30,915 nucleotides of DNA from the NCBI GenBank assembly GCA_045612185.1, contig JAZKYO010000128.1, forward strand, positions 1-30,915, read 5' to 3'. Positions 22,569 to 30,915 of the stretch are shown here, one piece after another. Below the pieces are notes generated by a model. It saw nothing but the letters and a program-made list of their open reading frames with translations, ran no database searches and had not been told where the DNA came from. The translations under genes and the position numbers were made by a program. Position 1 is the first letter of the stretch, and every line of letters begins with the position of its first letter. Source of the DNA: RGIG8775 sp045612185. GTDB taxonomy: Bacteria; Bacillota; Clostridia; Oscillospirales; CAG-272.

Positions 22569-24638
22569 ATGAGAACAAGAAAAGATTACAAATCCTCAAG
22601 ACAGTTTGCCGCTGCCACATGGGTCTGTATCCTGATGGGAGTATTCCTGCTTGCGGCTTACACGGTAATATGCGCCCTTAACACAGAATACAACACGCTC
22701 GTTGGGCTGATTTTCCTTGCTTTTTACATTGTAGTAGTAGCGGTAATGCTGTTTGTCAACAGATATTACTCAATCGGCAGAAAAATGCGCCTACGCGAAA
22801 ACATTGCGCTTAACACCGCTATGTCGGACATCATACACGAGATAAATATTCCGTTCTCCATTACCGATACCAGCGGAAAAGTAGTGTGGTACAATGACGC
22901 GCTTGAGACATTTTCAAAGCGCAAGCGCCACCTTTACGGTATAAATATCAGCGAGCTGTGTCAGCTTGCCCCCGAGGAGCTTGCAAAAAACAGCGTGACC
23001 CTTTCTGTTGACGAAAACGCGGAAGCCGAAACGCTCCCCGACGCCGAGGTGTTCGCAACCGTAAATATTGAAGACAGAGTATTTGAAGCCAGAAGCTACG
23101 AAATGAAGGTCGTGGGAAAGACCTACTACCTTACCTCATTTACCGATGTAACAGAGCTTACGGCACTTAAAGCCAAGGTTGAGGCTGAAACACCCGTAGT
23201 TGCTTACGTTATTATAGACAACCTTGAGGAGCTTGCTCAATACGTCAGAGTCAGCAGCCGAGAGGCGGCAAACGAAGCCGAAAACGTTATAAAGGCATGG
23301 GCGGTAGAGCTTGACGCGCTTATGCGTGAGTATGACAGAGACAAGTTCATTATCGTATTTGAAAAGCAAAAGCTTGTTGAGTGTATTGAAAACAAGTTTG
23401 AGATTCTTGAGAGAATCCGAAACGTGCGTTTGGGAGACAACAGCATGCCCATAACCGTTTCAATAGGAATTTCTTATATCGGCAAAAATATGTCCGACCT
23501 TGAGCACAACGCACAAACTGCCCTCGATATGGCTCTCCAGCGTGGCGGTGACCAGGTAGCTCTCCGCGGAGAGAAGGGTCTTGAGTTCTTTGGCGGACGC
23601 ACAAAGAATATCCAAAAGCGAACCAAGGTGCTTGCGAGAGTTATCGCAAATCAGTTGCTCTCGCTTATCTCCACCTCGGGCAACGTGCTTATTATGGGAC
23701 ACAAAAATCCCGACTTTGACTCAATTGGCGCTTGCGTGGGTATCGCCAGACTTTGTATGCACTGCGGCGTTTCCCCGAAAATAATTCTCAACACCGACCG
23801 CGAGTCGTTAAACAACTCGTTCGGCAACTGCTCCGAAAAGCTTTTGGAGCTTGAATCCTACAAGGACATTTTTATCAGCTCCTCAGCGGGTATGAATCTT
23901 ATCCGTTCCGACACGCTTCTTATTATTGTTGACGCGAACAACTTCAAGATTCTCGAAGAGCCGACGATTGCCGCAAACGTCAGCAATCTGGTGCTTATCG
24001 ACCACCACAGAAAGACCGCGGAGCTTGAAAAAGAGCCTTTAATCAACTATATCGACCCCTCGGCTTCCTCTGCCTGCGAGCTGATTACCGAAATCCTTGA
24101 GCAGTGTCTTCCCGTAGGAACACTTACAAACGAGGAATCCACCGTTATGCTTTCGGGTATCATGGTAGACACCAAAAACTTTACCCGTTCTACCGGTGTC
24201 CGCACCTTTGCGGCAGCTCTTTGGTTGCGCGGTGAAGGCGGAAACTCCGAAATCGCACATACCTTCTTCAACGAAAACTTTGACGATTTCAGCGCGGAAG
24301 CCAAGTTTGGCACAAACGTAATGATTTACCGCGACACCATAGCAATTACCACCAGTGCGGGCAGTGGTAGCGGCGACGACAGAACCGCGGCTTCAAAGGC
24401 GGCTGACAAGCTGCTTACAGTCAAGAACGTAGACGCGTCCTTCGCACTCGTTCCCGTAGGCAACAAAATCCACATTTCCGCGCGTTCAAACGGTGCTATC
24501 AACGTTCAGCTTATTCTTGAAAAGCTTAAGGGCGGCGGACACTACAACATTGCGGGTGCGCAGGTTGAAAGCAAGGATATGAAGGAAACGCTTGAAAAAC
24601 TCAAGGACGCAATAGACGAGTATCTTGACAATATGTAA
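22569..24638 (+). CDS. gdpP: Cyclic-di-AMP phosphodiesterase GdpP
   Basis: Membrane-bound enzyme that hydrolyses c-di-AMP, a signal controlling potassium and osmolyte uptake and wall stress. The 689-residue protein has two N-terminal membrane segments (about 13-37 and 43-64), a PAS-like domain (about 85-160) and a degenerate GGDEF domain (about 205-335; the GGDEF position reads DRDKF). The DHH domain has GHKNPDFDSIG (about 377) and DHHRK (about 479), and DHHA1 has GGGHYNIAGAQ (about 655). It is 15 bases after the yybS-like gene, with a GAAAGGAG ribosome binding site. The Gly/Ser-rich run SAGSGSGDD near residue 598 is a possible small insertion. Confidence 0.95.
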   Translation: MRTRKDYKSSRQFAAATWVCILMGVFLLAAYTVICALNTEYNTLVGLIFLAFYIVVVAVMLFVNRYYSIGRKMRLRENIALNTAMSDIIHEINIPFSITDTSGKVVWYNDALETFSKRKRHLYGINISELCQLAPEELAKNSVTLSVDENAEAETLPDAEVFATVNIEDRVFEARSYEMKVVGKTYYLTSFTDVTELTALKAKVEAETPVVAYVIIDNLEELAQYVRVSSREAANEAENVIKAWAVELDALMREYDRDKFIIVFEKQKLVECIENKFEILERIRNVRLGDNSMPITVSIGISYIGKNMSDLEHNAQTALDMALQRGGDQVALRGEKGLEFFGGRTKNIQKRTKVLARVIANQLLSLISTSGNVLIMGHKNPDFDSIGACVGIARLCMHCGVSPKIILNTDRESLNNSFGNCSEKLLELESYKDIFISSSAGMNLIRSDTLLIIVDANNFKILEEPTIAANVSNLVLIDHHRKTAELEKEPLINYIDPSASSACELITEILEQCLPVGTLTNEESTVMLSGIMVDTKNFTRSTGVRTFAAALWLRGEGGNSEIAHTFFNENFDDFSAEAKFGTNVMIYRDTIAITTSAGSGSGDDRTAASKAADKLLTVKNVDASFALVPVGNKIHISARSNGAINVQLILEKLKGGGHYNIAGAQVESKDMKETLEKLKDAIDEYLDNM

Positions 24639-24668
24639 ATATAATATTGAATTGAAAGGAAAATAAAA

Positions 24669-25115
24669 ATGAAAGTTATTCTCACACAGGACGTAAAGGG
24701 TCAGGGCAAAAAAGATCAGATAGTAGAGGTTTCGGACGGATACGCAAGAAACTTTCTTATTCCCAAAAAGCTGGCTATCCCCGCTGACGCTAAGGCTATA
24801 AACGAGGTTAAAAACAAAGAGGCTTCCCAGAAGCACAAAATTGAAGTAGAAACCGCGCAGGCAAAGGAAATTGCCGCAAAGCTTGAGGGAATTCTCGTAA
24901 AAATGGTTTGCAAGAGCGGTGCTGACGGCAGACTTTACGGTGCCGTTACCTCCAAGGACGTTGCGGACGCGCTTGAGGCTCAGCACAAAATAACCATAGA
25001 CAAGAAGAAAATCAATATCCCCTCTCCCATCAAGGCTTACGGCAAGTACGAGCTTGAGGTTAAGCTTTATACAGACGTAATCGGAAAAATCAACCTTCTG
25101 GTTTCGGACAAGTAA
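24669..25115 (+). CDS. rplI: 50S ribosomal protein L9
   Basis: Ribosomal protein bL9, which binds 23S rRNA domain V with its N-terminal domain and reaches out along a long helix to a C-terminal domain. The length of 148 residues is standard. The N-terminal block is MKVILTQDVKGQGKK with VSDGYARNFLIPK. The long connecting helix covers about 40-75 (NEVKNKEASQKHKIEVE). The C-terminal domain includes DGRLYGAVTSKDVADAL. An AAAGGAAA ribosome binding site precedes it. The gdpP-rplI-dnaB order is typical of Firmicutes. Confidence 0.97.
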   Translation: MKVILTQDVKGQGKKDQIVEVSDGYARNFLIPKKLAIPADAKAINEVKNKEASQKHKIEVETAQAKEIAAKLEGILVKMVCKSGADGRLYGAVTSKDVADALEAQHKITIDKKKINIPSPIKAYGKYELEVKLYTDVIGKINLLVSDK

Positions 25116-25157
25116 TAAGAAAATTTCCCAACGTTTCAAGGAAGGAAAATTCATCAA

Positions 25158-26498
25158 ATGAACGAAGAGCTTATTCAAAAACTTCCCTTTTCGCTCATCG
25201 CGGAGCAGTCGCTTCTCGGCTCAATCCTAATTGACCCCGCTTCGGTTAACTCGGTTGCGGATATTATAAGCGCCGAGGACTTTTACGAGGACGCTCACAA
25301 GCAGATATACTTAGGTATACACGAGCTTTTCCTGCTCAACCACGACATTGACATCGTAACTCTTATAGATATGCTCGTTCAAAAGGGCATTTACGATAAG
25401 TCGGGTGGAGAGGAATACCTTAAATCCATATGCGAGGCAGTTCCCACCGCGCTCAACATCAAGGACTACGCGAAGATAGTAAAGGAAAAAAGCCTTTTGC
25501 GCCAGCTTATCACCATAAGCGACGAGATCAAAAATTCCGCTTACAGCGAGCAGGACTCGGTTGAAAGCATAATTGATTCCGCCGAGCGCAAAATATTCTC
25601 GATAGCGCAAGGCCGAGACACAAAGGGTTTTAAGCACATCAGAGAGGTGCTTATCGACGTAAACGGTCATCTTAACGACCTGCAGAACAATCCCGATGAA
25701 TATCAGGGTACTAAAACAGGATTTTCGGGCGTGGACGAGGTGCTTGCGGGCATGGGCAACTCCGACCTTATTCTGGTCGGTGCGCGTCCCGGTATGGGTA
25801 AAACCAGTTTCTGTCTTAACATTGGTACAAACGTTGCTTTGGCGACTAAAAAAACAGTTTGTATGTTCTCACTCGAAATGTCAGCCGATCAGCTTGTTTC
25901 GCGTGTGCTTTCCAGCGAGGCAATGGTAGACAGCCACAACCTGCGTACGGGTAAGCTGAGCGACGACGATTGGGTCAAGCTTGCTAAGGCTTCCTCCACT
26001 CTTGCGCAGGCAGATATTCTCATCGACGACACCACGGGCGTTACAGTTACAGCTATGAAGGCCAAGCTGAGACGAGTAAAGAATCTCGGTCTGATAATCA
26101 TAGACTACCTTCAGCTGCTTCAGAGCGACAGCCACAACGACAACCGTGTACAAGAGGTTTCGGAAATCTCCCGCTCTCTTAAAATCATGGCTAAGGAGCT
26201 TAACGTTCCCGTTATATGCTGTACTCAGCTTTCGCGAGGACCGGAATCGCGTACCGACAAAAAGCCCATGCTTTCCGACCTTCGTGACTCGGGAGCAATC
26301 GAGCAGGACGCCGACGTGGTTATGTTCCTTTACAGAGACGAGTACTACAAGACCGACGCGGACTCGCAAGAGGCAAGCATTGCCGAGGTCATAGTGCAGA
26401 AAAACCGTCACGGCTCTACGGGCACGGTTAAGGTTGGTTGGGTAGGTAAATACACCAAGTTCATAACCCAAGCCGAAGAAAGATATGAAGAACAGTAA
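25158..26498 (+). CDS. dnaB: Replicative DNA helicase DnaB
   Basis: Hexameric 5'-3' helicase of the replication fork (called DnaC in Bacillus). The 446-residue protein has the N-terminal primase-interacting domain beginning around PFSLIAEQSLLGSIL and a RecA-type C-terminal domain with Walker A GARPGMGKT (208-216). It also has Walker B IIIDYLQLL and the SRxLK segment SEISRSLKIMAKEL. RDSGAIEQDADVVMFL is the conserved signature near the end. No intein is present. It is 42 bases after rplI, and its 3' end overlaps tilS by 14 bases. Confidence 0.97.
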   Translation: MNEELIQKLPFSLIAEQSLLGSILIDPASVNSVADIISAEDFYEDAHKQIYLGIHELFLLNHDIDIVTLIDMLVQKGIYDKSGGEEYLKSICEAVPTALNIKDYAKIVKEKSLLRQLITISDEIKNSAYSEQDSVESIIDSAERKIFSIAQGRDTKGFKHIREVLIDVNGHLNDLQNNPDEYQGTKTGFSGVDEVLAGMGNSDLILVGARPGMGKTSFCLNIGTNVALATKKTVCMFSLEMSADQLVSRVLSSEAMVDSHNLRTGKLSDDDWVKLAKASSTLAQADILIDDTTGVTVTAMKAKLRRVKNLGLIIIDYLQLLQSDSHNDNRVQEVSEISRSLKIMAKELNVPVICCTQLSRGPESRTDKKPMLSDLRDSGAIEQDADVVMFLYRDEYYKTDADSQEASIAEVIVQKNRHGSTGTVKVGWVGKYTKFITQAEERYEEQ

Positions 26499-27879
26499 GA
26501 GCATTTTTAACGTGGGATTTACTTCACCGCATATTCTGTCGGGAATGTCAAAGGAAACTCCGGTGCTTCTCGCTCTTTCGGGAGGGGCGGACTCAAGGGC
26601 TTTGCTTGATATGCTTGCAAAGTATTGCAAGGAAAGCGGCACGCCGCTTTCGGTAGCTCACGTAAACCACATGATACGCGGCAAGGACGCCGAACGCGAC
26701 AGGGATTTTTGCCGCGGGCTGGCAGAAAAGTACTCGCTTCCCTTCTATCTGCTCGAAGCAGACGTTCCCGCCCTGGCAAAAGCCAATCGCAGAGGGCTTG
26801 AGGAGGAGGCACGAGCTGTCAGATACGAATTTTTTGAGCGTGTTATGCGGGAAAATGATATTCCGATTCTCGCCACGGCACACAACGCCACCGACAACGC
26901 CGAAACGGTCATTTTCAACTTGGCGCGCGGAAGCGGTCTGCACGGGCTTTGCGGAATCCCCCCCACACGTAAGTTTGGCGGCGGGTTGATTGTTCGTCCG
27001 CTGTTAAAGCTGAGCAAGGACGAAATTCTTGCCTACTGCCGGGATAACAGCCTTGAATACGTTACCGACTCCACAAATTCCGACGTAGCGTATTCACGAA
27101 ACAGAATAAGAAACAACATTCTGCCTGAGCTGAGAGAGATTAATGAAAACGCAATCTCTAACATCAGCCGAGCATGCGAGTTTCTCCGTGCCGACGACAC
27201 ATTCATCGCAAGCGCCGCAAAGGATTTTTTGATTTCGCTTGAGGACAGGCACTCGGTAACGCTTGACCGATTTGCCCAGCTTGACACGACCATAAAGGCG
27301 CGCGTAGTATCAACAGTTCTCGGAGAGTTTTTTGACGCAAGCGCGGTACACGTATCCGCGGTTATCGGATTGGCTGAAAAAGCTGTTCCCCATTCCTCTC
27401 TCACACTTCCGCGTGAAGTTACGGCAAAAATAGAGGACGGACGGCTTGTAATATCCGCCTTTACAAAAAAGCGTGAGCTTACGGATTACTGCGTAAAAGT
27501 ATCGTTGGGTGAAACGGTTATTCCTGAAATCGACGGCGTAATAGTTGCCGAGGAGGAAGAAAGCGCAGAAAATTCAGCCAAAAAACACAATTATCTCCAA
27601 AATATTTACAAAAAATCAACAACAACGCTGATATATTCTGATAGAATTAGTGAAGGATTGTTTGTCCGCCCCAAAAAAGAGGGCGACAAGATCCTGACGG
27701 GCGGTATGCACAAAAAGCTGAAAAAGCTGTTCTGTGACAAAAAAATCCCTCTTGAGCAAAGAAATTCAACCCCAATATTCTGCGACAGCAACGGAATTAT
27801 TTGGGTTCCCTATATCGCCCTTCGCGACAGCGAAAAAAATGCGAAAAGAAAAGTTAGACTCACATTTTATCATAACTGA
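26485..27879 (+). CDS. tilS: tRNA(Ile)-lysidine synthetase TilS
   Basis: Makes lysidine at position 34 of the CAU-anticodon isoleucine tRNA from lysine and ATP, so that it reads AUA. The 464-residue protein has the PP-loop SGGADS (32-37), AHVNHMIRGKDAERD and TAHNATDNAETVIFNL in the catalytic domain. The C-terminal domain (about 385-464) has VRPKKEGDKI and HKKLKKLFCDKKIP. The start overlaps dnaB by 14 bases and has only a weak purine-rich ribosome binding site, so coupling to dnaB is likely. A later in-frame ATG at 26545 would leave too short an N-terminus. Confidence 0.95.
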   Translation: MKNSKSIFNVGFTSPHILSGMSKETPVLLALSGGADSRALLDMLAKYCKESGTPLSVAHVNHMIRGKDAERDRDFCRGLAEKYSLPFYLLEADVPALAKANRRGLEEEARAVRYEFFERVMRENDIPILATAHNATDNAETVIFNLARGSGLHGLCGIPPTRKFGGGLIVRPLLKLSKDEILAYCRDNSLEYVTDSTNSDVAYSRNRIRNNILPELREINENAISNISRACEFLRADDTFIASAAKDFLISLEDRHSVTLDRFAQLDTTIKARVVSTVLGEFFDASAVHVSAVIGLAEKAVPHSSLTLPREVTAKIEDGRLVISAFTKKRELTDYCVKVSLGETVIPEIDGVIVAEEEESAENSAKKHNYLQNIYKKSTTTLIYSDRISEGLFVRPKKEGDKILTGGMHKKLKKLFCDKKIPLEQRNSTPIFCDSNGIIWVPYIALRDSEKNAKRKVRLTFYHN

Positions 27880-27897
27880 TTTGAAAGGTTGACAAAT

Positions 27898-28461
27898 ATG
27901 CAGGATCTGAACATAAAAAACGACATAGAAAAAATTCTGGTATCCGAGGAAGAATTGGACGCAATAACCACCCGTTTGGCTAAGCAAATCACCGATGATT
28001 ACAGAAACTCGTCGCGTAATTTGGTTATTCTTACCATTCTCAAAGGCTCTTTTGTTTTCAGCGCCGACTTGGTAAGAAAGATAACTCTGCCCATGGAATT
28101 TGAGTTTATGAAGGTATCCTCTTACGGCGGAGATACCATCTCCTCGGGCAATCTCAAAATTTCTCTTGATTTGTCAAGAGATGACCTTGCCGACCTTGAT
28201 ATACTTATAATTGAAGATATCATAGACAGCGGTTTTACCCTTTCAAATCTCAAAAAATATCTTGTGGAAAAGGGTGCGGGAAGCGTTAAGGTATGCACAC
28301 TTCTTGACAAGCCTTCACGCAGAAAATTCCCACTTGAGGCTGATTACGTAGGCGCAGTTATTCCCGACGAATTCGTTGTAGGATACGGTCTTGATTATTC
28401 CGAGAAATACCGTCATTTGAAATTTGTGGGAGTTCTCTCTCCTTCCGTATACTCGAAATAA
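27898..28461 (+). CDS. hpt: Hypoxanthine phosphoribosyltransferase
   Basis: Salvages hypoxanthine and guanine to IMP and GMP with PRPP. The 187-residue protein carries the PRPP-binding motif LIIEDIIDSGFT, the LTILKGSFVFSADL segment and SSYGGDTISSG, the flexible loop region. DEFVVGYGLDYSEKYRHL near the C-terminus is the usual end of the family. I chose the ATG at 27898, with GAAAGG ending about 9 bases upstream, over an in-frame TTG three codons earlier that overlaps that site. The order tilS-hpt-ftsH is the Bacillus order. Confidence 0.95.
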   Translation: MQDLNIKNDIEKILVSEEELDAITTRLAKQITDDYRNSSRNLVILTILKGSFVFSADLVRKITLPMEFEFMKVSSYGGDTISSGNLKISLDLSRDDLADLDILIIEDIIDSGFTLSNLKKYLVEKGAGSVKVCTLLDKPSRRKFPLEADYVGAVIPDEFVVGYGLDYSEKYRHLKFVGVLSPSVYSK

Positions 28462-28556
28462 TTCAGGATAAAATTCGCTTTTTCCACATATCATATTTTA
28501 TGTGAACTATGTCTGCGTTTCGCGGATTTATTATATAAACGCCAAAGGAGGCCATA

Positions 28557-30686
28557 ATGAAGAGCAACTTCAAATCGATAATTTTTTACATTATCCTGAT
28601 AGCTGTCATCGTTTTTGCGGTGTCAACTATGATGGGAGACAAAGCACCGACGAAAGAGCCTGTTTTAAGCGATATCGTCGACTACTTTGAAAAAGACGAG
28701 GTCATTTCGTTTGAGGTAGACAAAAACCTTAAGCTGACTATGAAGGTAGCGGGTGACGGAGCTGTGTACGGCGAGGACGGCAAGCTTGCCGAATACGACG
28801 CTGAAAAGCTTCGCGAAGTAAAATATCAGCTCAGCAACCTCTCTCTTTTCCAGTCTTTTACCCAAGAATATATAAGTGTCAATAAAAATCTTACCGAATA
28901 CGATTACAAGCCCGCGGCAACAATTCCGTGGTGGGTGAACTTTATTCCCACAGCAATAATCGTAATCATTTGCATCGGATTCTGGGTATTTATGATGAAT
29001 CAGGCTTCGGGCAAGGCGGGCGGCAAGATGAATTCTTCGTTCGTTAAAAACCGAGTTAAAATCCCAAGCGGAGAGCATAAGGTTATGTTCAGCGACGTTG
29101 CGGGTGCTGACGAGGAAAAGGAAGAGCTTAAGGAAATAGTTGATTTCCTCAAAGCCCCCGATAAGTTTATATCCCTTGGTGCAAGAATACCCCACGGCGT
29201 ACTTCTCGTAGGCCCTCCCGGTACGGGTAAAACGCTTCTTGCCAAGGCGGTTGCGGGCGAAGCGGGTGTTCCCTTCTTCTCGCTCTCGGGTTCGGATTTC
29301 GTTGAAATGTACGTTGGTCTCGGTGCTTCACGTGTGCGCGACCTCTTTGAAACCGCACGCAAAGCCCCCGCGGCAATCATATTTATTGACGAGATAGATG
29401 CGGTAGGTCGTCACAGAGGCGCAGGTCTCGGTGGAGGTCACGACGAACGTGAGCAGACTCTTAACCAGCTTCTTGTTGAAATGGACGGTTTTGGAACTCA
29501 GGAAGGCATTATAGTTATCGCGGCTACCAACCGCCCCGATATTCTTGACCCCGCGCTTCTCCGTCCGGGTCGTTTTGACAGACAGGTTACAGTTAATTAC
29601 CCCGACCTTAACGGACGCGAGGAAATTCTTAAGGTACACGCAAGAAACAAGCATTTTGAAGGAAACGTTGATTTTAAAGAAATTGCGAGAACCACAGCGG
29701 GCTTTACCGGTGCGGACCTTGCCAACCTTCTTAACGAGGCGGCTCTTCTTGCCGCGAGACGAGGAAAGTCGCTTATAGGCTCGGACGACATCAGCGAGGC
29801 ATTTATAAAGGTTATCGCAGGTCCGAAGAAAAAATCTCTCAAAATCAAGGATTCAGAGAGAAGAAAAACCGCTTATCACGAGGCGGGACATGCGATTCTC
29901 GCATACTGCATGCCCACTCAGGACCCTGTTCAACAAATTTCAATTATCCCCAGCGGAAGGGCTCTCGGTTACACCCTCAATCCCCCCGCAGAGGACAGAT
30001 ACAGCGTTTACAAGCAGGAGCTTAAGGAAAAAATCGCTATGCTTCTTGGTGGCCGCGCTGCCGAAAAGCTTATATTTGACGACGTTTCGGGCGGTGCGTC
30101 CGACGACATTCGCAGAGCTACCGCGACAGCGAGAAAAATGGTTACAGAGCTTGGTATGTCCGACCTTCTCGGTCCCGTGAATTACGCCTCCGAGCAGGGA
30201 GAGGTTTTCCTTGGCAGAGATTTCTCCGCAAGCAAGAGCTTTTCCGAGGCTACCGCGGCACAGATCGACGGCGAGATTCAGAGAATTGTAAACGAGGCGT
30301 TCGACCTTGCGCTCAAGACACTTGAGACACACACCGACAAGCTTCATCTCATCTCAGAGTTTCTCGTAAAATACGAGATCATGGACAGCGATCAGTTCAA
30401 GGCGGCTATGGAAGGTAATTCCACCCCCGAAGAACTTGACGAAATGAGAGCCGAGAAGCAGCGCAAAAGCGAAGAAGAAAACGCCAAGCGCGCGGCGGCT
30501 AAAAAAGAGGAAGAAGCTAAGGCGTCAGAAAAAAGCCAAGATGAGTTTGAAATAGAAATTGACGAAAACGGAATAGTACGCAAGGTAAAAAAAGACCCCG
30601 CGGAACTTCCTAATGAAACCCCTGCCGAGGACGAAGTCGCTCCCGATGACGGAGTCAAATCCGAGGACGAAAACAACGAGAATTAA
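28557..30686 (+). CDS. ftsH: ATP-dependent zinc metalloprotease FtsH
   Basis: Membrane-anchored AAA+ protease that degrades misfolded and regulatory proteins. The 709-residue protein has two membrane segments (about 9-27 and 123-145) flanking an extracytoplasmic domain. An AAA domain follows with Walker A GPPGTGKT (219-226), Walker B IIFIDEIDAVG and ATNRPDILDPALLRPGRFDRQ. The zinc site is HEAGH (441-445). The last 90 or so residues are a long Glu/Asp/Lys-rich tail. A strong AAAGGAGG at 28544-28551 sets the start. The 95-base gap after hpt contains a weak inverted repeat CACATA/TATGTG (28485-28504) but no convincing promoter. Confidence 0.97.
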   Translation: MKSNFKSIIFYIILIAVIVFAVSTMMGDKAPTKEPVLSDIVDYFEKDEVISFEVDKNLKLTMKVAGDGAVYGEDGKLAEYDAEKLREVKYQLSNLSLFQSFTQEYISVNKNLTEYDYKPAATIPWWVNFIPTAIIVIICIGFWVFMMNQASGKAGGKMNSSFVKNRVKIPSGEHKVMFSDVAGADEEKEELKEIVDFLKAPDKFISLGARIPHGVLLVGPPGTGKTLLAKAVAGEAGVPFFSLSGSDFVEMYVGLGASRVRDLFETARKAPAAIIFIDEIDAVGRHRGAGLGGGHDEREQTLNQLLVEMDGFGTQEGIIVIAATNRPDILDPALLRPGRFDRQVTVNYPDLNGREEILKVHARNKHFEGNVDFKEIARTTAGFTGADLANLLNEAALLAARRGKSLIGSDDISEAFIKVIAGPKKKSLKIKDSERRKTAYHEAGHAILAYCMPTQDPVQQISIIPSGRALGYTLNPPAEDRYSVYKQELKEKIAMLLGGRAAEKLIFDDVSGGASDDIRRATATARKMVTELGMSDLLGPVNYASEQGEVFLGRDFSASKSFSEATAAQIDGEIQRIVNEAFDLALKTLETHTDKLHLISEFLVKYEIMDSDQFKAAMEGNSTPEELDEMRAEKQRKSEEENAKRAAAKKEEEAKASEKSQDEFEIEIDENGIVRKVKKDPAELPNETPAEDEVAPDDGVKSEDENNEN

Positions 30687-30731
30687 ATAAACAGGAGCTG
30701 TCTCATTAAGAGCACAGCTCCTACTTTATTT
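30685..30731. terminator. Intrinsic terminator after ftsH
   Basis: AGGAGCTGT (30693-30701) pairs with ACAGCTCCT (30714-30722). An inner CTC/GAG pair continues the stem past one bulged C, closed by an ATTAA loop. Outside lie AAATAAA (30685-30691) and TTTATTT (30725-30731), so the structure is symmetrical and may work in both directions. It starts at the ftsH stop codon and ends the 21.3-30.7 kb operon. Confidence 0.8.
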
Positions 30732-30853
30732 ATACGTTAAAATTGTAGTTTGTCGGTGTGTTTGCACAGCAGCCATCGAGAAAAGTTTTTGCGGAGCTTT
30801 TTTCAAAAAGCGACCACCCGCGCCCGCAGGCGCTCGGCGTCTTTTCTTTTTGC

Positions 30854-30897
30854 GCGCTTTTTCTTTTTACGCCTCTTTATCTAAAAAGAAAAAGCGC
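30854..30897. repeat. 16-bp inverted repeat, possible dispersed intergenic element
   Basis: GCGCTTTTTCTTTTTA (30854-30869) and its exact reverse complement (30882-30897) flank a 12-base spacer. Just upstream, TTTTCTTTTTGCGC near 30843-30856 is a near-copy of the left arm, and GCTTTTT/AAAAAGC (30796-30811) forms another small hairpin. The whole of 30732-30915 holds no gene that I can support. The structure resembles short palindromic repeats between genes in Oscillospiraceae-type genomes, but copy number cannot be seen from one window. Confidence 0.5.
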
Positions 30898-30915
30898 AAG
30901 AGACAGTAAGTAACT

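Noticed and set aside
23560..23573. 14-bp palindrome CTCTCCGCGGAGAG in gdpP
   Set aside because: About two perfect 14-bp palindromes are expected by chance in this length.
28479..28488. TTTTTCCACA before ftsH as a DnaA box
   Set aside because: One mismatch to the consensus and isolated; no cluster of boxes or origin features is nearby.

Overview
The window is ordinary core chromosome of a low-to-mid GC Clostridia-type Firmicute. The gene order resembles sporulating Clostridia and Bacillus, and the A+T-rich intergenic DNA, strong AGGAGG-type ribosome binding sites and sigma-A promoters fit this. I lean towards an uncultured Oscillospiraceae-like lineage, but that is inference. A 29-codon spoVM gene suggests the organism can form endospores. 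No phage, insertion sequence, CRISPR array, rRNA or tRNA gene was seen.

Layout: (1) 54-1123, minus strand: efp followed by a small Cys-rich protein with a CD1247-type N-terminus. (2) 1298-13846, plus strand: a long operon of yicC, remA, gmk, rpoZ, priA, def, fmt, rsmB, rlmN, a PP2C phosphatase, a PASTA kinase, rsgA and thiN. It covers nucleotide supply, RNA polymerase omega, replication restart, N-terminal formyl-Met handling, rRNA modification, Ser/Thr phosphorylation signalling and ribosome assembly. (3) 13843-15962: a consensus promoter, spoVM and a directly abutting YgiQ-type radical SAM gene, closed by a strong bidirectional terminator. (4) 15970-21205, minus strand: the rimP-nusA-ylxR-ylxQ-infB transcription/translation operon, converging on that terminator. 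(5) 21308-30731, plus strand: a YybS-like membrane protein, the c-di-AMP phosphodiesterase gdpP, rplI, dnaB, tilS, hpt and ftsH, ended by a hairpin. (6) 30732-30915: non-coding DNA with a 16-bp inverted repeat that looks like a dispersed intergenic element.

I found no wholly new multi-gene system. The observations most worth a second look are two long perfect palindromes buried in coding sequence: 32 bp in priA and 25 bp in rsgA, each reading the same peptide on both strands. Others are the spoVM-ygiQ coupling behind a sigma-A consensus promoter, a PrkC-type kinase that has lost the HRD arginine and has an altered activation loop, the acidic Cys cluster of the CD1247-like protein, and a structured rimP leader with a possible 9-codon upstream ORF. 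The usual neighbours coaBC, rpe, rpmB and rbfA are absent from their expected places.
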